Below, one piece after another: positions 9,954 through 19,608 of a stretch of 64,000 nucleotides of DNA. The translations under genes were made by a program, and so were the position numbers. Below the pieces are notes generated by a model that made no database searches, was not told where the DNA came from, and was given only the letters and a program-made list of their open reading frames with translations. The stretch comes from Rhynchopus euleeides (lineage: Eukaryota; Euglenozoa; Diplonemea; Diplonemida; Diplonemidae), in the NCBI GenBank assembly GCA_963210315.1, contig OY723275.1:62001-126000 (forward strand), in the 5' to 3' direction. Positions within the stretch are counted from its first letter, which is position 1; each line of letters begins with the position of its first letter.

Positions 9954-10763
9954 CCGTAAACGGAAATATTGTGGACCGTAATAAAGGTGAACCGTACTAT
10001 AGGTGGACCGTAAAAAAGATGGAACAAATGGGATTTTTCCGGAACTTGGAACATTTTTACGGTCCACCTATTTTACGGTTGGGATCGTGGACTTGGCGGT
10101 TTTTTTTACGAGTTCCTTCGCGACGAAGTCGCGAAGGAACCAAGGAAATCGTACGACTGAAGCTGCAGGATTAACACCACAGGGCCTCAGCACAGAGTGT
10201 GCGCTCACCATCGTCCGGGAACTGTTCTCCCACAGTTACTGCAGGGTGTACTACACTAAAGGAGTACGATTTCCCTTAATTTTCCGGGCACTGATTCACG
10301 AATTTACATCTGGAGGGAGCCCGGTGGTCTCAGCTTCTGTCTGCGCGCCCTGCCGTACTGTGGCTGCTTTTGTGGGCTCGTGCAGCAGGTTCTACTTTTA
10401 CTTCTACCGGAATGCTCCTTGCATGGTACTACACTTCTCGAGGTGTGGTGGTGGGTGAGTCTCGAGGTGAGTGGTGGTGATCGTGCCTTTTCCACACGCA
10501 GGGAGGACTTGCTTCTCTTGCTGGTGTTGGTTGCGGTGGTGGAGGGAGGGTCCAAAGCTGGGAGGTCGGGAGGCCTACGTGTGGGTGTCTGCGGCGTGGA
10601 GGCCGCAGTCCGCGCCCCGCAACCCACCAGCCCGCGGGCGAAAAACGCATTGTCTTTTCCATATTCAGTCCCAATAAATGGTGGACCGTAAAAAAGATGG
10701 AACGTTTGGCCTTTTTTTGGGAACTTGGAACATTTTTACGGTCCACCCTTTTTCCGTTTACGG
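9954..10763. mobile_element. MITE, TA target site (Tc1/mariner-like), copy 1
   Basis: 810 bp with terminal inverted repeats CCGTAAACGGAAA / TTTCCGTTTACGG, flanked by TA on each side (9952-9953 and 10764-10765). Each end has its own subterminal hairpin built from 'ggtggaccgtaaaaa' and its complement, and a perfect hairpin (gttccttcgcgac gaa gtcgcgaaggaac) sits at about 10112-10140. No transposase is encoded, so it is non-autonomous. A second copy, 802 bp, lies at 37736-38537; the two differ by one 8-nt indel and a handful of substitutions, so the family was active recently. The TA duplication is shown directly by the second copy, whose empty site is known. The superfamily is inferred from the TA target. 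Confidence 0.85.
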
Positions 10764-10784
10764 TAATAAGAAAAGGATCTTTTC

Positions 10785-11118
10785 ACTTCTTTCTTAAGAC
10801 GTCTTAATGCAGGTGCTGCATTAAATTTCTTAAATTAATGACCCCCATTATTTTTAAGAAATGCAGGATTTCTTAAGATTTCTTAATGAAATGATGGACA
10901 TTATTTCCATATCTCCCAGCATTAAAAATGTCCATCATTCTGAAAAAGATCTTTTAAGATCTTTTTCAGAATAATGGACATTAAAATGCTAGGCATTAAG
11001 AAACACGTCTTAAGAAATCAGTAAGAAATCTTTAAGAAATAGCCCTTTCGGCATTACATTAAGACGTCTTAAGAAATTTCGAGATTTCTTAACATTTCTT
11101 GCAAGATCTTTGTCATAC
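10785..11118. repeat. Large AT-rich imperfect palindrome
   Basis: A foldback structure of about 330 bp centred near 10954. The central arms read 'attctgaaaaagatc' and its complement. Further out, 'agcattaaaaatgtcc' pairs with 'ggacattaaaatgct', and both outer arms carry 'aagacgtctt'. Many 'tttcttaag' units recur. It begins about 22 bp from the end of the MITE. It resembles a foldback transposon but has no second copy in the window, so a target duplication could not be tested. Confidence 0.75.
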
Positions 11119-11179
11119 CATGTTTATAGGGGCGAAATCTACGCTCATTTGGGCTTAAATGTGAGGCGTTCCCCGATTT

Positions 11180-11810
11180 TTTGGCGGACCCCCTGGCAAG
11201 CGAGTCTTGTGGTGAATGGGTCACCTCCCGGTTCCTCTCTCAGGGATCAGTGATCGGGTCCAGCCTCGGGTGCCGGAGGTTAGTCCAAAAAATGGATTTC
11301 GGGACCGATCTGCCGCAGACCCGGGCGTGCAAGGACTTGGATACAATACATGCACATGCCACAGGGGGGTCTGGGGGGCGGAGCCCCCCAGCCGCCGGAG
11401 GCCACGGTAGTGAACATCTGTTTCTTCCGGGCGTACAGATTCCGGGCTGTTCCTTCCGTGGGTACAGATTCTGCATGAGCTGGCTGCGTCCTCCAGGGGC
11501 TACACAGGGTGGGCTGCATCCCATTCCCTGATGGGACCCCAAAGGGTTTGATCCAAGACAGGTATACAGCACAGGGGGGTCTGGGGGGCGGAGCCCCCCA
11601 GCCGCCGGAGGCCACGGTAGTGATCATCTGTTCCTTGTAACCGTACGATTCTGTGAGCTGCCTGCATCCTCCCGGGGTGGTCTGTATTCCATCTCCAATT
11701 GACCCCAAAGGGTGTTGGATATAAGACAGGCAGACGGCACAGGGGGGTCTGGGGGGCGGAGCCCCCCAGCCGCCGGAGGCCACGGTAGTGAACGTCCGTC
11801 CCTTCGCGAC
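11180..11810 (-). repeat. GC-rich dispersed repeat (family copy 2, inverted)
   Basis: Three tandem units with cores at about 11359-11421, 11569-11632 and 11737-11803, each reading 'cccagccgccggaggccacg' on the plus strand. Spacing is roughly 170-210 bp. Between cores the flanks are also shared ('gaccccaaagggt...'). The left part (11220-11345) is the reverse complement of the flank seen at 3970-4075. It is therefore the same family as 3700-4140, amplified to three cores. Confidence 0.8.
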
Positions 11811-12702
11811 CTGCGTTTTCTCGGGGTTTGACAAAGAAACTGGACAGAAAAACGGTCGGGTAAGTTGCCCGCAGTCTGACCGGACATGAGTCCACTCTCA
11901 TCTGCGAGGCTACCCAGCCGCCACCAGTTTTCCACCACCACCCCGGATTTTTCCCGGAAATCTTTTTTTTTCCCTTAAATGTGAGGATTGGCCTCACTTT
12001 AGACCCCCTATAAAATGCTCTGCCTGTGTGGTTGTCTTCGTCGTTTTTCTTCTGCGACCGGACATCCCCTTCTGGAGACACCGATCTACACTATGAACCG
12101 CTAGCTGATGCTGGAGCTTTCGGGAGCCTCTGCGAGTGGGTGGCCACGTTTTCTTTGGTGGACGCATCCAAAAGGAAATAAAGAACCCGAAAATACGTCG
12201 TGTCAGCAGGACCCATGGCGAGCTTTGGAAATTATAAACCCGCATGCGGGACGCGGGTTGAGGGGAGTGAGGGGGTGTGGGGGGGGGGGGGGGGGTGGCG
12301 GTTTTTGTTGACCCGATCCAGGGGAGTGGGGGGGATAATCCGGAAAGTGCGAGAGGGCCAGGCGGCGAAAAAAACGCAGAAAAAGAAGTTGAGTTGCTCT
12401 CCTTTTTGTTGCCCCCCCTCCCGCCTGCCTCTCGCTTCTCACGGATGCTTGGGGGGAAAGACGAGTCGGGGGCAGGGGGGGTGGTGCAGCACGATGGGCC
12501 CCACCAGGCCCCCACCGGCTGACCACACACGCCACGATTTTTTACATGCGCGCAGACGAAAGGGGTGGCAGGACCGAGAGATCAAATGTGTGCACAGCAC
12601 ACACCTCTCTGATAGCGTTGTTGGCGATGCAAGGTGCGCTGCATGGATGTAGACAAGCCACCACAGAGAGGTCGGCACCGCTGGGCTCACTGCGACAGGG
12701 CA
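11811..12702. other. Intergenic, no gene recognised
   Basis: Holds a T-run near 11965, a G-run near 12280-12295 and C/G-rich low complexity. No reading frame looks like a protein family. Downstream flank of the membrane-protein gene ending at 12703. Confidence 0.45.
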
Positions 12703-13278
12703 TTACGGGTTCGGGGCTGGGGGTGCCGAGTATGCCGGTGCGCTCTGAGAAGCACGCTGCAGAGGGGCAGACTCCTCGTCGGTGGGTGCAGAGGACCCGC
12801 CCCAGTGCCTTCCCGCGACGCAGGCTGCGACCACGCCTGTCAGCAGGGCAGCAGTGATGACCACCGTGACGACCGCCTGCAGCTCCCCCGAGTGGCTAGA
12901 GGCATCCAGCGACTGGGTGTTGCACGTCAGCTGCACGGAGGGCGTTGCGTTGCGCGACATGTCTGGTTCGAACAGGATGTCGACCGCGCCCCCGGGTGTG
13001 CATGTTGCTGTGACGTCGTGCAGCCCTGTGGCAGGCGAGAGCACCGCAACGGCGCCGCGTGGCCCGCGGACTTCAATTGTGCCGCCAGCCATCGACCCCG
13101 AGAAGTGTGTCGTCACCTCGCTGGCGTGCCGACACACCATGCGCCAGCACATGTCCTGGCGCAAGCGGAAAGACGCTTTGGAGCTGCGCAGATGCACGCA
13201 GGGCACCGCAGCGGACTGCACGTGGTGCACTGCCAGCAGCATGGCTGCCAGACGCAGGGCGGAGCAGAGAAGGGCCAT
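12703..13278 (-). CDS. Small type I membrane protein, unknown family
   Basis: 191 residues. The start at 13278 is supported by an acceptor (accatctcacag) only 3 nt upstream. Residues 1-23 (MALLCSALRLAAMLLAVHHV) form a signal peptide with a likely cut after QSA. A compact ectodomain with six cysteines follows (PCVHLRSS, DMCWRMVCRH, VTATCTPGG, VQLTCNTQ), then one TM helix (AVVTVVITAALLTGVVAACV) and a 35-residue Ser/Pro/Ala-rich cytoplasmic tail. The ectodomain pattern is small and beta-like, but I do not recognise the family. Upstream sense DNA carries a (CCCA)n tract at about 13364-13390. Confidence 0.7.
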   Translation of the reverse strand: MALLCSALRLAAMLLAVHHVQSAAVPCVHLRSSKASFRLRQDMCWRMVCRHASEVTTHFSGSMAGGTIEVRGPRGAVAVLSPATGLHDVTATCTPGGAVDILFEPDMSRNATPSVQLTCNTQSLDASSHSGELQAVVTVVITAALLTGVVAACVAGRHWGGSSAPTDEESAPLQRASQSAPAYSAPPAPNP

Positions 13279-13816
13279 TGCCTGTGAGATGGTGTGGCAG
13301 GTGTCCCCACCACCGCCGCCTCTGCTGCGGCCAACGGGCTCCAGCGACACTCGTGGCAAAGCGGGCGGGTGGGTGGGTGGGTGGGGGGGCTGGGTGCCTG
13401 CCGATGTGTAGTTCTACCGCGTGTCTGTATGTTGCCCCACAGCACACCCGCAGTGGGAGGGATGCGGACCGGGAAACGGGCAACATGGCTCACGACATAC
13501 GCCAAGGCATAAGCCAAGCGAGGGATACTTCTAGACAAACACTGGCAAGCCCTGCTGCCAACACAGTGCCACTTCTGTATCCGACACCCTCCCCCGAAGC
13601 AGCCTGCACCCGTTGGGATCCGGCGCGATAAGCCAAGGGTTCGTCGCTTTGAGAAGCTGGCACGTTACAAAACAGAAGAAAAACAAACAGCGTGGGATAC
13701 CTGCTTCACTGGATGCACTGCTCCGTAAAACAGAAACACACACCGCGCTCTACAATCTAACCCCCAGGTGAACACAACACACAAGACCCACCACCGCCAC
13801 CACCCCACTCACCCCG
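13279..13816. other. Intergenic between two minus-strand genes
   Basis: Carries the (CCCA)n tract (plus strand GGGT repeats, 13364-13390) upstream of the membrane-protein gene and a CA/CCA-rich tract near 13770-13810 just before the next gene's stop. No gene seen. Confidence 0.5.
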
Positions 13817-15097
13817 TCACACCCGTCGCCGCCTCCCACCACTCTTGCTGCGAAGCGCTGCCTGCGCTTGTCGGAGCCTCTGCTCCAGCGCCGCAGCATC
13901 CGCATCGGCTGCCGAGGCCACAGGGGGCAGCAGCGCAGGCGGTGGGGCCACGCTGCTGCTGGCGTGCCACTCCGGCGACCCGATCACTATCACCTCGTCG
14001 CACGGGGGCGACGCAGGCCCGCGGTTCGGTGTGAAGGGGGCTGCTGCACGGCCCCGAGACGGCGGGTGGGGGTACCCCATAGGGTGTGCCCCCAGTTCTG
14101 CAGGCAGGCCGCCCCACCGGGAGGCCCCTCCTGGCTGCATGGTGTCAGGAGCCGCACCAGAGAGACCGTCTGCGCGCATCACAGGGCTGCACACAGCCGT
14201 AGCACCGCCCGCCGCAGGCTCCCCGCCCAGCAGGCGGAGCAGCCTGCCGCTCGCTGCGGACAGCCGCTCCTGCAGCAGTGCTGTCGGGCTGGCCTCCTGG
14301 CTGCCGTGGGGAGGGAGCGCAGCGTCCTGCGGCTGCACGCTGCGGCAGGGCGGCAGCGGCGTGCCACAGCTCTGCTGCAGCAGGGATACGGCTGCCCTGC
14401 TGTCTACACCGTCGCTGCCGCTGCGCTGCGACACGGCGGTGGAGGTGCACATCAGCGCATCTGATGTCCGGTCCGAAGCCTCGGTGTTGGGAGGGGGTGG
14501 GTGGTATTGCTGCTGCTGCTGCTGGTGGTGGTGGTGGTGGTGCTGCTGCTGCTGGTAGTGCTGCACAGGCGGCGGCGCAACATCCACAGCACAGCTGCTG
14601 CTGGGGTAGTCGAGGGTGTGGAAGGCGGCGGAGCACACCACGGCACACCCGGAGGACTTCGGCGCCACCACAGCGGGCCCCACCGTGCTGCACACCGAGC
14701 GGTGCAGCAGAGGCAGGCCCGCTGCTGTGTCGGTGGAGGTGCTATCGCTGCGTGTCCTGTTGGCCCTGCTGGGCCTGTTGACGGGGACCACATCGAAGGG
14801 GTCGCAGCGTGCTGCCAGGCGGGACCGCACCACCACGGGGGATGCGGGGCGGGAGGGGCGTGCCCACGGCCTGTGTGCCAGCGGCTGCGGCTGCGGCGTC
14901 GACACCGGGGAGGGCGGGGGCATGTCGTGGCAGGCGGAGCTGCTGAGCTTCCGGAGGGCCGCATAGCTCAGGGCAGCGACGACCTCGCCCCCCAGCGGGC
15001 AGTAGCGCTCCTCACGCGGGTCGGGCGGCGGGCCGATGGCGAGGGATACGTCATCGTCATCGCCACCCACGAGGTGCGAGTGGTATGCGCGTATCAT
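13817..15097 (-). CDS. Gln/His/Pro-rich low-complexity protein
   Basis: 426 residues from ATG 15097, 9 nt after an acceptor 'ccaggcgtgcag'. The sequence is largely disordered: Ser/Pro/Ala-rich throughout, with a Gln-His-Gln tract (encoded by CAG/CAC repeats at 14508-14565) near the middle. A more ordered N-terminus has HLVGGDDDDVSLAIG and ALSYAALRKL. A C-terminal helix (DADAAALEQRLRQAQAALRS) is followed by a basic tail GGRRRRV. The C-terminal helix plus Arg cluster could be a dimerising or nucleic-acid-contacting segment, but no family is recognised. The long open frame, the acceptor at its start and its orientation with neighbours support it as a real gene. Function unknown. Confidence 0.6.
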   Translation of the reverse strand: MIRAYHSHLVGGDDDDVSLAIGPPPDPREERYCPLGGEVVAALSYAALRKLSSSACHDMPPPSPVSTPQPQPLAHRPWARPSRPASPVVVRSRLAARCDPFDVVPVNRPSRANRTRSDSTSTDTAAGLPLLHRSVCSTVGPAVVAPKSSGCAVVCSAAFHTLDYPSSSCAVDVAPPPVQHYQQQQHHHHHHQQQQQQYHPPPPNTEASDRTSDALMCTSTAVSQRSGSDGVDSRAAVSLLQQSCGTPLPPCRSVQPQDAALPPHGSQEASPTALLQERLSAASGRLLRLLGGEPAAGGATAVCSPVMRADGLSGAAPDTMQPGGASRWGGLPAELGAHPMGYPHPPSRGRAAAPFTPNRGPASPPCDEVIVIGSPEWHASSSVAPPPALLPPVASAADADAAALEQRLRQAQAALRSKSGGRRRRV

Positions 15098-17429
15098 GCA
15101 GCGTTGCTGCACGCCTGGTGGTGGTGGTGGGTGGCAGTGGTCCACAGGCGAGGCACGCGTGATCAAATCAATCACACATGGGTTTGTGTGTGGTGAGGGG
15201 GTGGGTGTGCTGATGCGGCTTTGTGCTGCTGTGCATCAAGGAGGCACAGCTGCACTCCCTCATTCTGGCATGGCAAAGCAACACAGCAGGACAGCCTTAG
15301 CATAGGGGGGTGTGGAAACCGAAAAGAGCAGAAGCGGGCTGGGGGTCGGGAGACAGCACTTGTTCAGAATGTTCTTTATGTCAAAACGTGCCCCCCTCTA
15401 TTCGCTCGACATCGGGAACAGAAGGGGGGGCGGCGGGTGGACATCCCAACCCAATGGCCCAACAACGGTCGCTTCAATCAAGAATGGTGATCGCAGCAAA
15501 CGAATAACAGAGACGACCCGCAGGGTGCCCCTGAAAAGGTCAATTTACGTAGTTCGTACGCAGTTCCGAGGATTTTCACGGGGGCTAATCCTGCATGTGA
15601 ATTCCGTTTGGAGCAGTGGTGAGCCCCGAACACCTTGCTCTCTCCATGCAATCTCAGTGCCTACACCCACATCCAGCAGGGACGTGCAGCCGTCGTTGTC
15701 CGAATGCGCCAAGGGGCAGGGAGAACAGCAAGGGAGGGAGCGCACTGAACGCGGCAGAACTCTTGTGTTGTGGTGAACCGCTGCAGTACGGAAGCAGCTC
15801 ACCAGGTGGCCCGTTGACACTATCGAACGGGGGTGGGGGTGGGGGTGGGGATGCGGTGGGCCTCTGAAAGCCGCACACCCCCACCCACACCCACACCACA
15901 TCAGCCGTTCGTTTCCAGCGCAAGTTACGCTGAGCGAACTCTGATGCAACCTGCACTGTCACCACACGTGAGAGAGAGTACTTCTGCAGCACTGTTGGAC
16001 GGACTGGCCCCCTTGCTGCTGATGCGATCTACACAAACACACACACACATGCACACAGGGGGTCCTTTTGCAGAAGTGCAGAACACACTGCACGATTTTT
16101 TCTACTTTCTGCACGAGCTATCATGGTACCGCCAGAACTTCACCACCTCCGGCCAGAACCTGCAGAATCCAGAATATTCTGGCCGAGAATAACGGAGACC
16201 AGAATCACCCCCGCCGGGAATTGAACGATTTGAACAATCATTGGCCGTGTTCGCAGCATCCCCTGGTGAGAGGAGTCGCTGTTTCGTGTTCTCCTGGCCG
16301 CACACGGTGACATTGCCTTACGTCGCTTCTTCCTCTGTTCCTTGTGAACTCTGGCAGCAAAATAAAAACCACGACGGGGCGCCTTCGCCCAGAAAAGCAG
16401 AAAAGTGAGAAAATGTGTGACGTGACTCACAAAAACTGGCCGCAAAGCGAACACAGTTTTGACACGCTGAGCGAACACCCCCCCTCCCCCCTCCCCCCTT
16501 CTCGATGAAGATCTTTCATTTATGTGTTGGAAAGAGGTTGAAATTTGGCAACAGAAAGGGCACGGTTCAGCCCCCCCCACCCTACCCTACCCCCCCCTGC
16601 CCATAGCAAACGCAAGCACCCCCCCGCCCCCCTGATTGGGGACGGGGAGTGATGTATAGAAAAAGGGGATGCGACGAGTCCCCAAGATGCAGGCAAGCGA
16701 CCTCCTTTGCTTTCGGTGAGCGGGTCTTCTGCAAGCGACGCGCATTTGTGGCTTTCCCTCGGCACCCCAGAATAGAATCAACTCCAGGGCGCCTTGAAAA
16801 AAAAAAGGAGGACAGGGTGCTATCATACAACTGGCGGTTGATCACACACACGGGGGACCCTCGGTGCCAAGTCACAACTCGTCAGCCAGCTGTGAGAGAC
16901 AGGAAGCAGGTCGCCTCTTCTCTCTTCACCACACCTGGCTGGCGAGGTCCCCCCCACGAAACATCTTTTTTGGAAAGCGTCGGCGGCAACCCGGCGTCAC
17001 CCTGGGTAGGGGCATGCGTAAGTAACCTCAAACCCTCCCCTGCAAACCCACAAGATGATCCCGTCGCTCGCAACGCCCACCACAGGGTGTGTTTTTCGAG
17101 CGGTCTGTAATTTGAACATTTTTTTTCAAGCCTTCCCCCCTGTCTCCCCCCCCCCTCCTCAGTAGCGACAGATAACCCCAACAGTCTTCTCCGGCAGGGA
17201 TATTCGCATCGTCCGACCCCCCCCCTCACCCAAACTGCTGCAACCCCACACACGAGGAGGGAATCCTGTGCCCCACCCCCCTCCACCCCTTTCTCTCTCC
17301 CCCCCCACACACAACCAACCCCACCCTAGGCCTACGTACTACCGCTTTTTATTTTGGAAGGAAGTAATATATTGGTTTGGGGCTTGGAGAGCCCAAATTG
17401 GATAGGGGGGGGGGGGGTGGGGGAAGTGG
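15098..17429. other. Gene-free stretch with repeats
   Basis: No convincing gene. It contains a (GGTG)n tract near 15118-15130, (GGGGGT)n near 15828-15850, a copy of the dispersed 'gagcgaac' repeat (15928-16060) and C-runs at 16568-16595 and 17150-17290. It ends at the foldback element. Confidence 0.5.
15928..16060 (+). repeat. Dispersed SINE-like repeat copy
   Basis: Begins 'gctgagcgaactctgatgc', continues through 'tgcactgtc' and 'gatgcgatctacac' and ends in a (CA)n tail. The same order of blocks is seen at 34160-34250. No RNA polymerase III boxes were recognised, so SINE is only a likeness. Confidence 0.5.
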
Positions 17430-17769
17430 CACGGTGGGATCTTGTAAATTTTACATGTATAACTACAAGTATAATACATGTATTATACATGTATAATACT
17501 TGCATGTCAACTATTATACATGTATAATACATGTATATGCCTGAAATATACATGTAAAATACATGTATATCAAGTAAAAATACAAGTATAATAGTTGACA
17601 TGCAAGTATTATACTTGTATTTTTACTTGATATACATGTATTTTACATGTATATTTCAGGCATATACATGTATTATACATGTATAATAGTTGACATGCAA
17701 GTATTATACATGTATAATACATGTATATACTTGTAGTTATACATGTAAAATTTACAAGATCCCACCGTG
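17430..17769. mobile_element. Foldback (palindromic) element, short copy
   Basis: A 340-bp near-perfect palindrome made of TACATGTA, TATAATAC and related AT-rich units, ending in CACGGTGGGATCTTGTAAA and its complement. The same termini bound the larger copy at 37253-39094. Flanking dinucleotides match on both sides (GG here, TC in the other copy), suggesting a 2-bp target duplication with no TA preference. The CAC...GTG ends and 2-bp duplication recall CMC (CACTA-like) elements, but nothing is encoded. It is non-autonomous. Confidence 0.8.
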
Positions 17770-17948
17770 GGGGAGGGGGAGGTGTCGCGGCGATGGGGAT
17801 GGGAGAGAGAGACACTTGAGGTCGCCTTGGTGGGGGGGACCTCAGGTCGGACACACACCGGCAAAAAAAATTATCCCCCCCCCCCTCCCCAAGGCTGCGG
17901 CGTGCACAATGTTTGTTTCCTTTTTTTTTTGTACACAGCATGGTTGCA

Positions 17949-19608
17949 TAGCGGCCGTTTTAAAAAATCCCTTGTATTTTGTGGACTTGCAAAAACGGCC
18001 GCTGATTTTCAGCATTTTAAAAAACGGCCGTTTTTTTTACCTGGGAATTTTGTATGGGGCGTGGGTCAGCAGGCGAGATCCCACCACCAGGAGTGCCTCC
18101 CCACTGCAAGGGATACCCTGCAGCAAGCATTGTGAGCGCGCCTTCAAGTATGATGCGAAGAGTTCAGACTTCGTGGACCACTTTGACGGACCGCGCCATA
18201 TCAAGAAGAAGAAGAACGCAGCGTTGAAAGTGCAGAGCCAGGGAAACAGCTGGCGCTGTCGGAGTGCGATACCCTCAGTGGCAGGCTTGCAACTTCGGAT
18301 CGCCCGGGGTGCGTTGTTCACCAGATCACCGGCTGGCATGGTGCATGATGCTGTCAAGAAGTGTGTCCCGAGGAGGGGCTGAACATGGTTGCGGCCAATC
18401 TAGGCACGTGTGTCGTGGATGACCGTGCAGGCAGAGGTGGGCAGGTGTCGCTCACTGGCATCAGGGCTCTTCCGACAGAGCTTTCCCTTGATCTCGGCGA
18501 CAGCACCCCGGATGAGAAGGACACCGTCTTCGCTGATTTATTCCCGAAGGCACGGGCGATCATCCCGGGCAATATGCAGCACCAGCTGGATGGGTTCACG
18601 ACCGCACTGGCGCTGAAGGATGTGCTGTGCCACATCTCTGACGCAGCTGAGAGGGAGAAGCAGGCGAGCAAGACGGCACCACCGGCCGTGCGATCCCGCT
18701 TCTCTCCGACACACACCTGCACCGCTTGAGTGGATCTGCACCTTGCACCACGTCCCCGGGCATTTATACAATCTTCCGGGCCCGCTGCAGGACAGCGGCC
18801 CTGCTACGTGTGCGTCGCTTCTGCGGTTGGCAGAGATGCCCACGAAATCGCTGGGCTCGAGTCCCACCTGCAGGCCGCCGTCCGCCTGACGGCACCCCTC
18901 GCATCGCTGCTCCAGAAGTACTGCGATGCGCAGCTGGGTGTGCCAACGGCGTGCCCCTGTCGACGCAGTGTACACCGACATTGAGAATGTCATCGAGAAA
19001 GTGTCTGAGGTGGGGAAGTACGACCCCCCAGTGCCCCTGGCAGGGGAGCTGGCCTGGGCTGGCGACCGCATGCGCAGGAGGTGGGACGGCACGGAATCAG
19101 GGAAGTCCTTCTGGTTTGCGGTCCGCCGTCTGTGCCCGAGCGCGTACGGCCGCATGAGTCGTAGGGGTGTCAGAACTCCGGTGCCACCTCCCCTCTGTTT
19201 CGGGGAGGTCACGAGCAGGGCCTGGGTGATCTACGACGAGGCCACCGTTCCGAGGGTGTGCTGGATTTCTGGGACAACCCGGGGGCGAACCGGGCTGCTA
19301 CACTCCTCTCTGCTCTCGGGTGTCTGCTGCTTGTCGAGCGACAGGCAGGGCAGAAGCCATTTTTCTTTGTACAGTCGACAGAGAATCGCAGTGCCCAATG
19401 TCATGTGCAGGCAACAGGGAGTTGTCAAGTGTGTTTCCTCAGCTCGGTACGGTAAGCAGGAGGCGAATCTCCAAAGGAAAATAGGAGGGGGAAAAAAACG
19501 GCCGTTTTTTCGCCAACAAAACATGAAAACGGCCGTTTTTATATTTCGGTAGCGGGAACTGAGGTAGTGAATTCTCAGAAAATCCACTCCCTCCATGACG
19601 GCCGTTAT
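17949..19608 (+). mobile_element. Decayed DNA transposon with GGCCG subterminal palindromes, possibly hAT-like
   Basis: Bounded by clusters of the palindrome AACGGCCGTT: near 17950, 17991 and 18022 on the left; near 19496, 19531 and 19599 on the right. Outer ends read TAGCGGCCGT and, reversed, TAACGGCCGT. Between them the plus strand has protein-like sequence in several frames. First comes a zinc-finger-like stretch, CSKHCERAF...DHFDGPRHIKKKK (about 18115-18210), C-x3-C...H-x5-H as in BED fingers. Then comes a segment with RAIIPGNMQHQLDGF. Further on are EKVSEVGKYDPPVPLAGE, WDGTESGKSFWF and, near the right end, DFWDNPGANRAATLLSALG. That last piece recalls the C-terminal hAT dimerisation region. 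The frame changes at least twice, near 18360-18380 and again before 18960, so no intact transposase remains. It is the only clear plus-strand coding remnant. No 8-bp target duplication could be matched, so both the exact ends and the superfamily are uncertain. Confidence 0.5.

Noticed and set aside
16185-16285. Possible minus-strand tRNA around 'gccgggaattgaac'
   Set aside because: A T-loop-like string is present, but the T stem does not pair and no A box or acceptor stem fits.
17949-19608. Element as a bounded hAT with 8-bp duplications
   Set aside because: No matching 8-bp flanks were found, so superfamily and ends are left uncertain.
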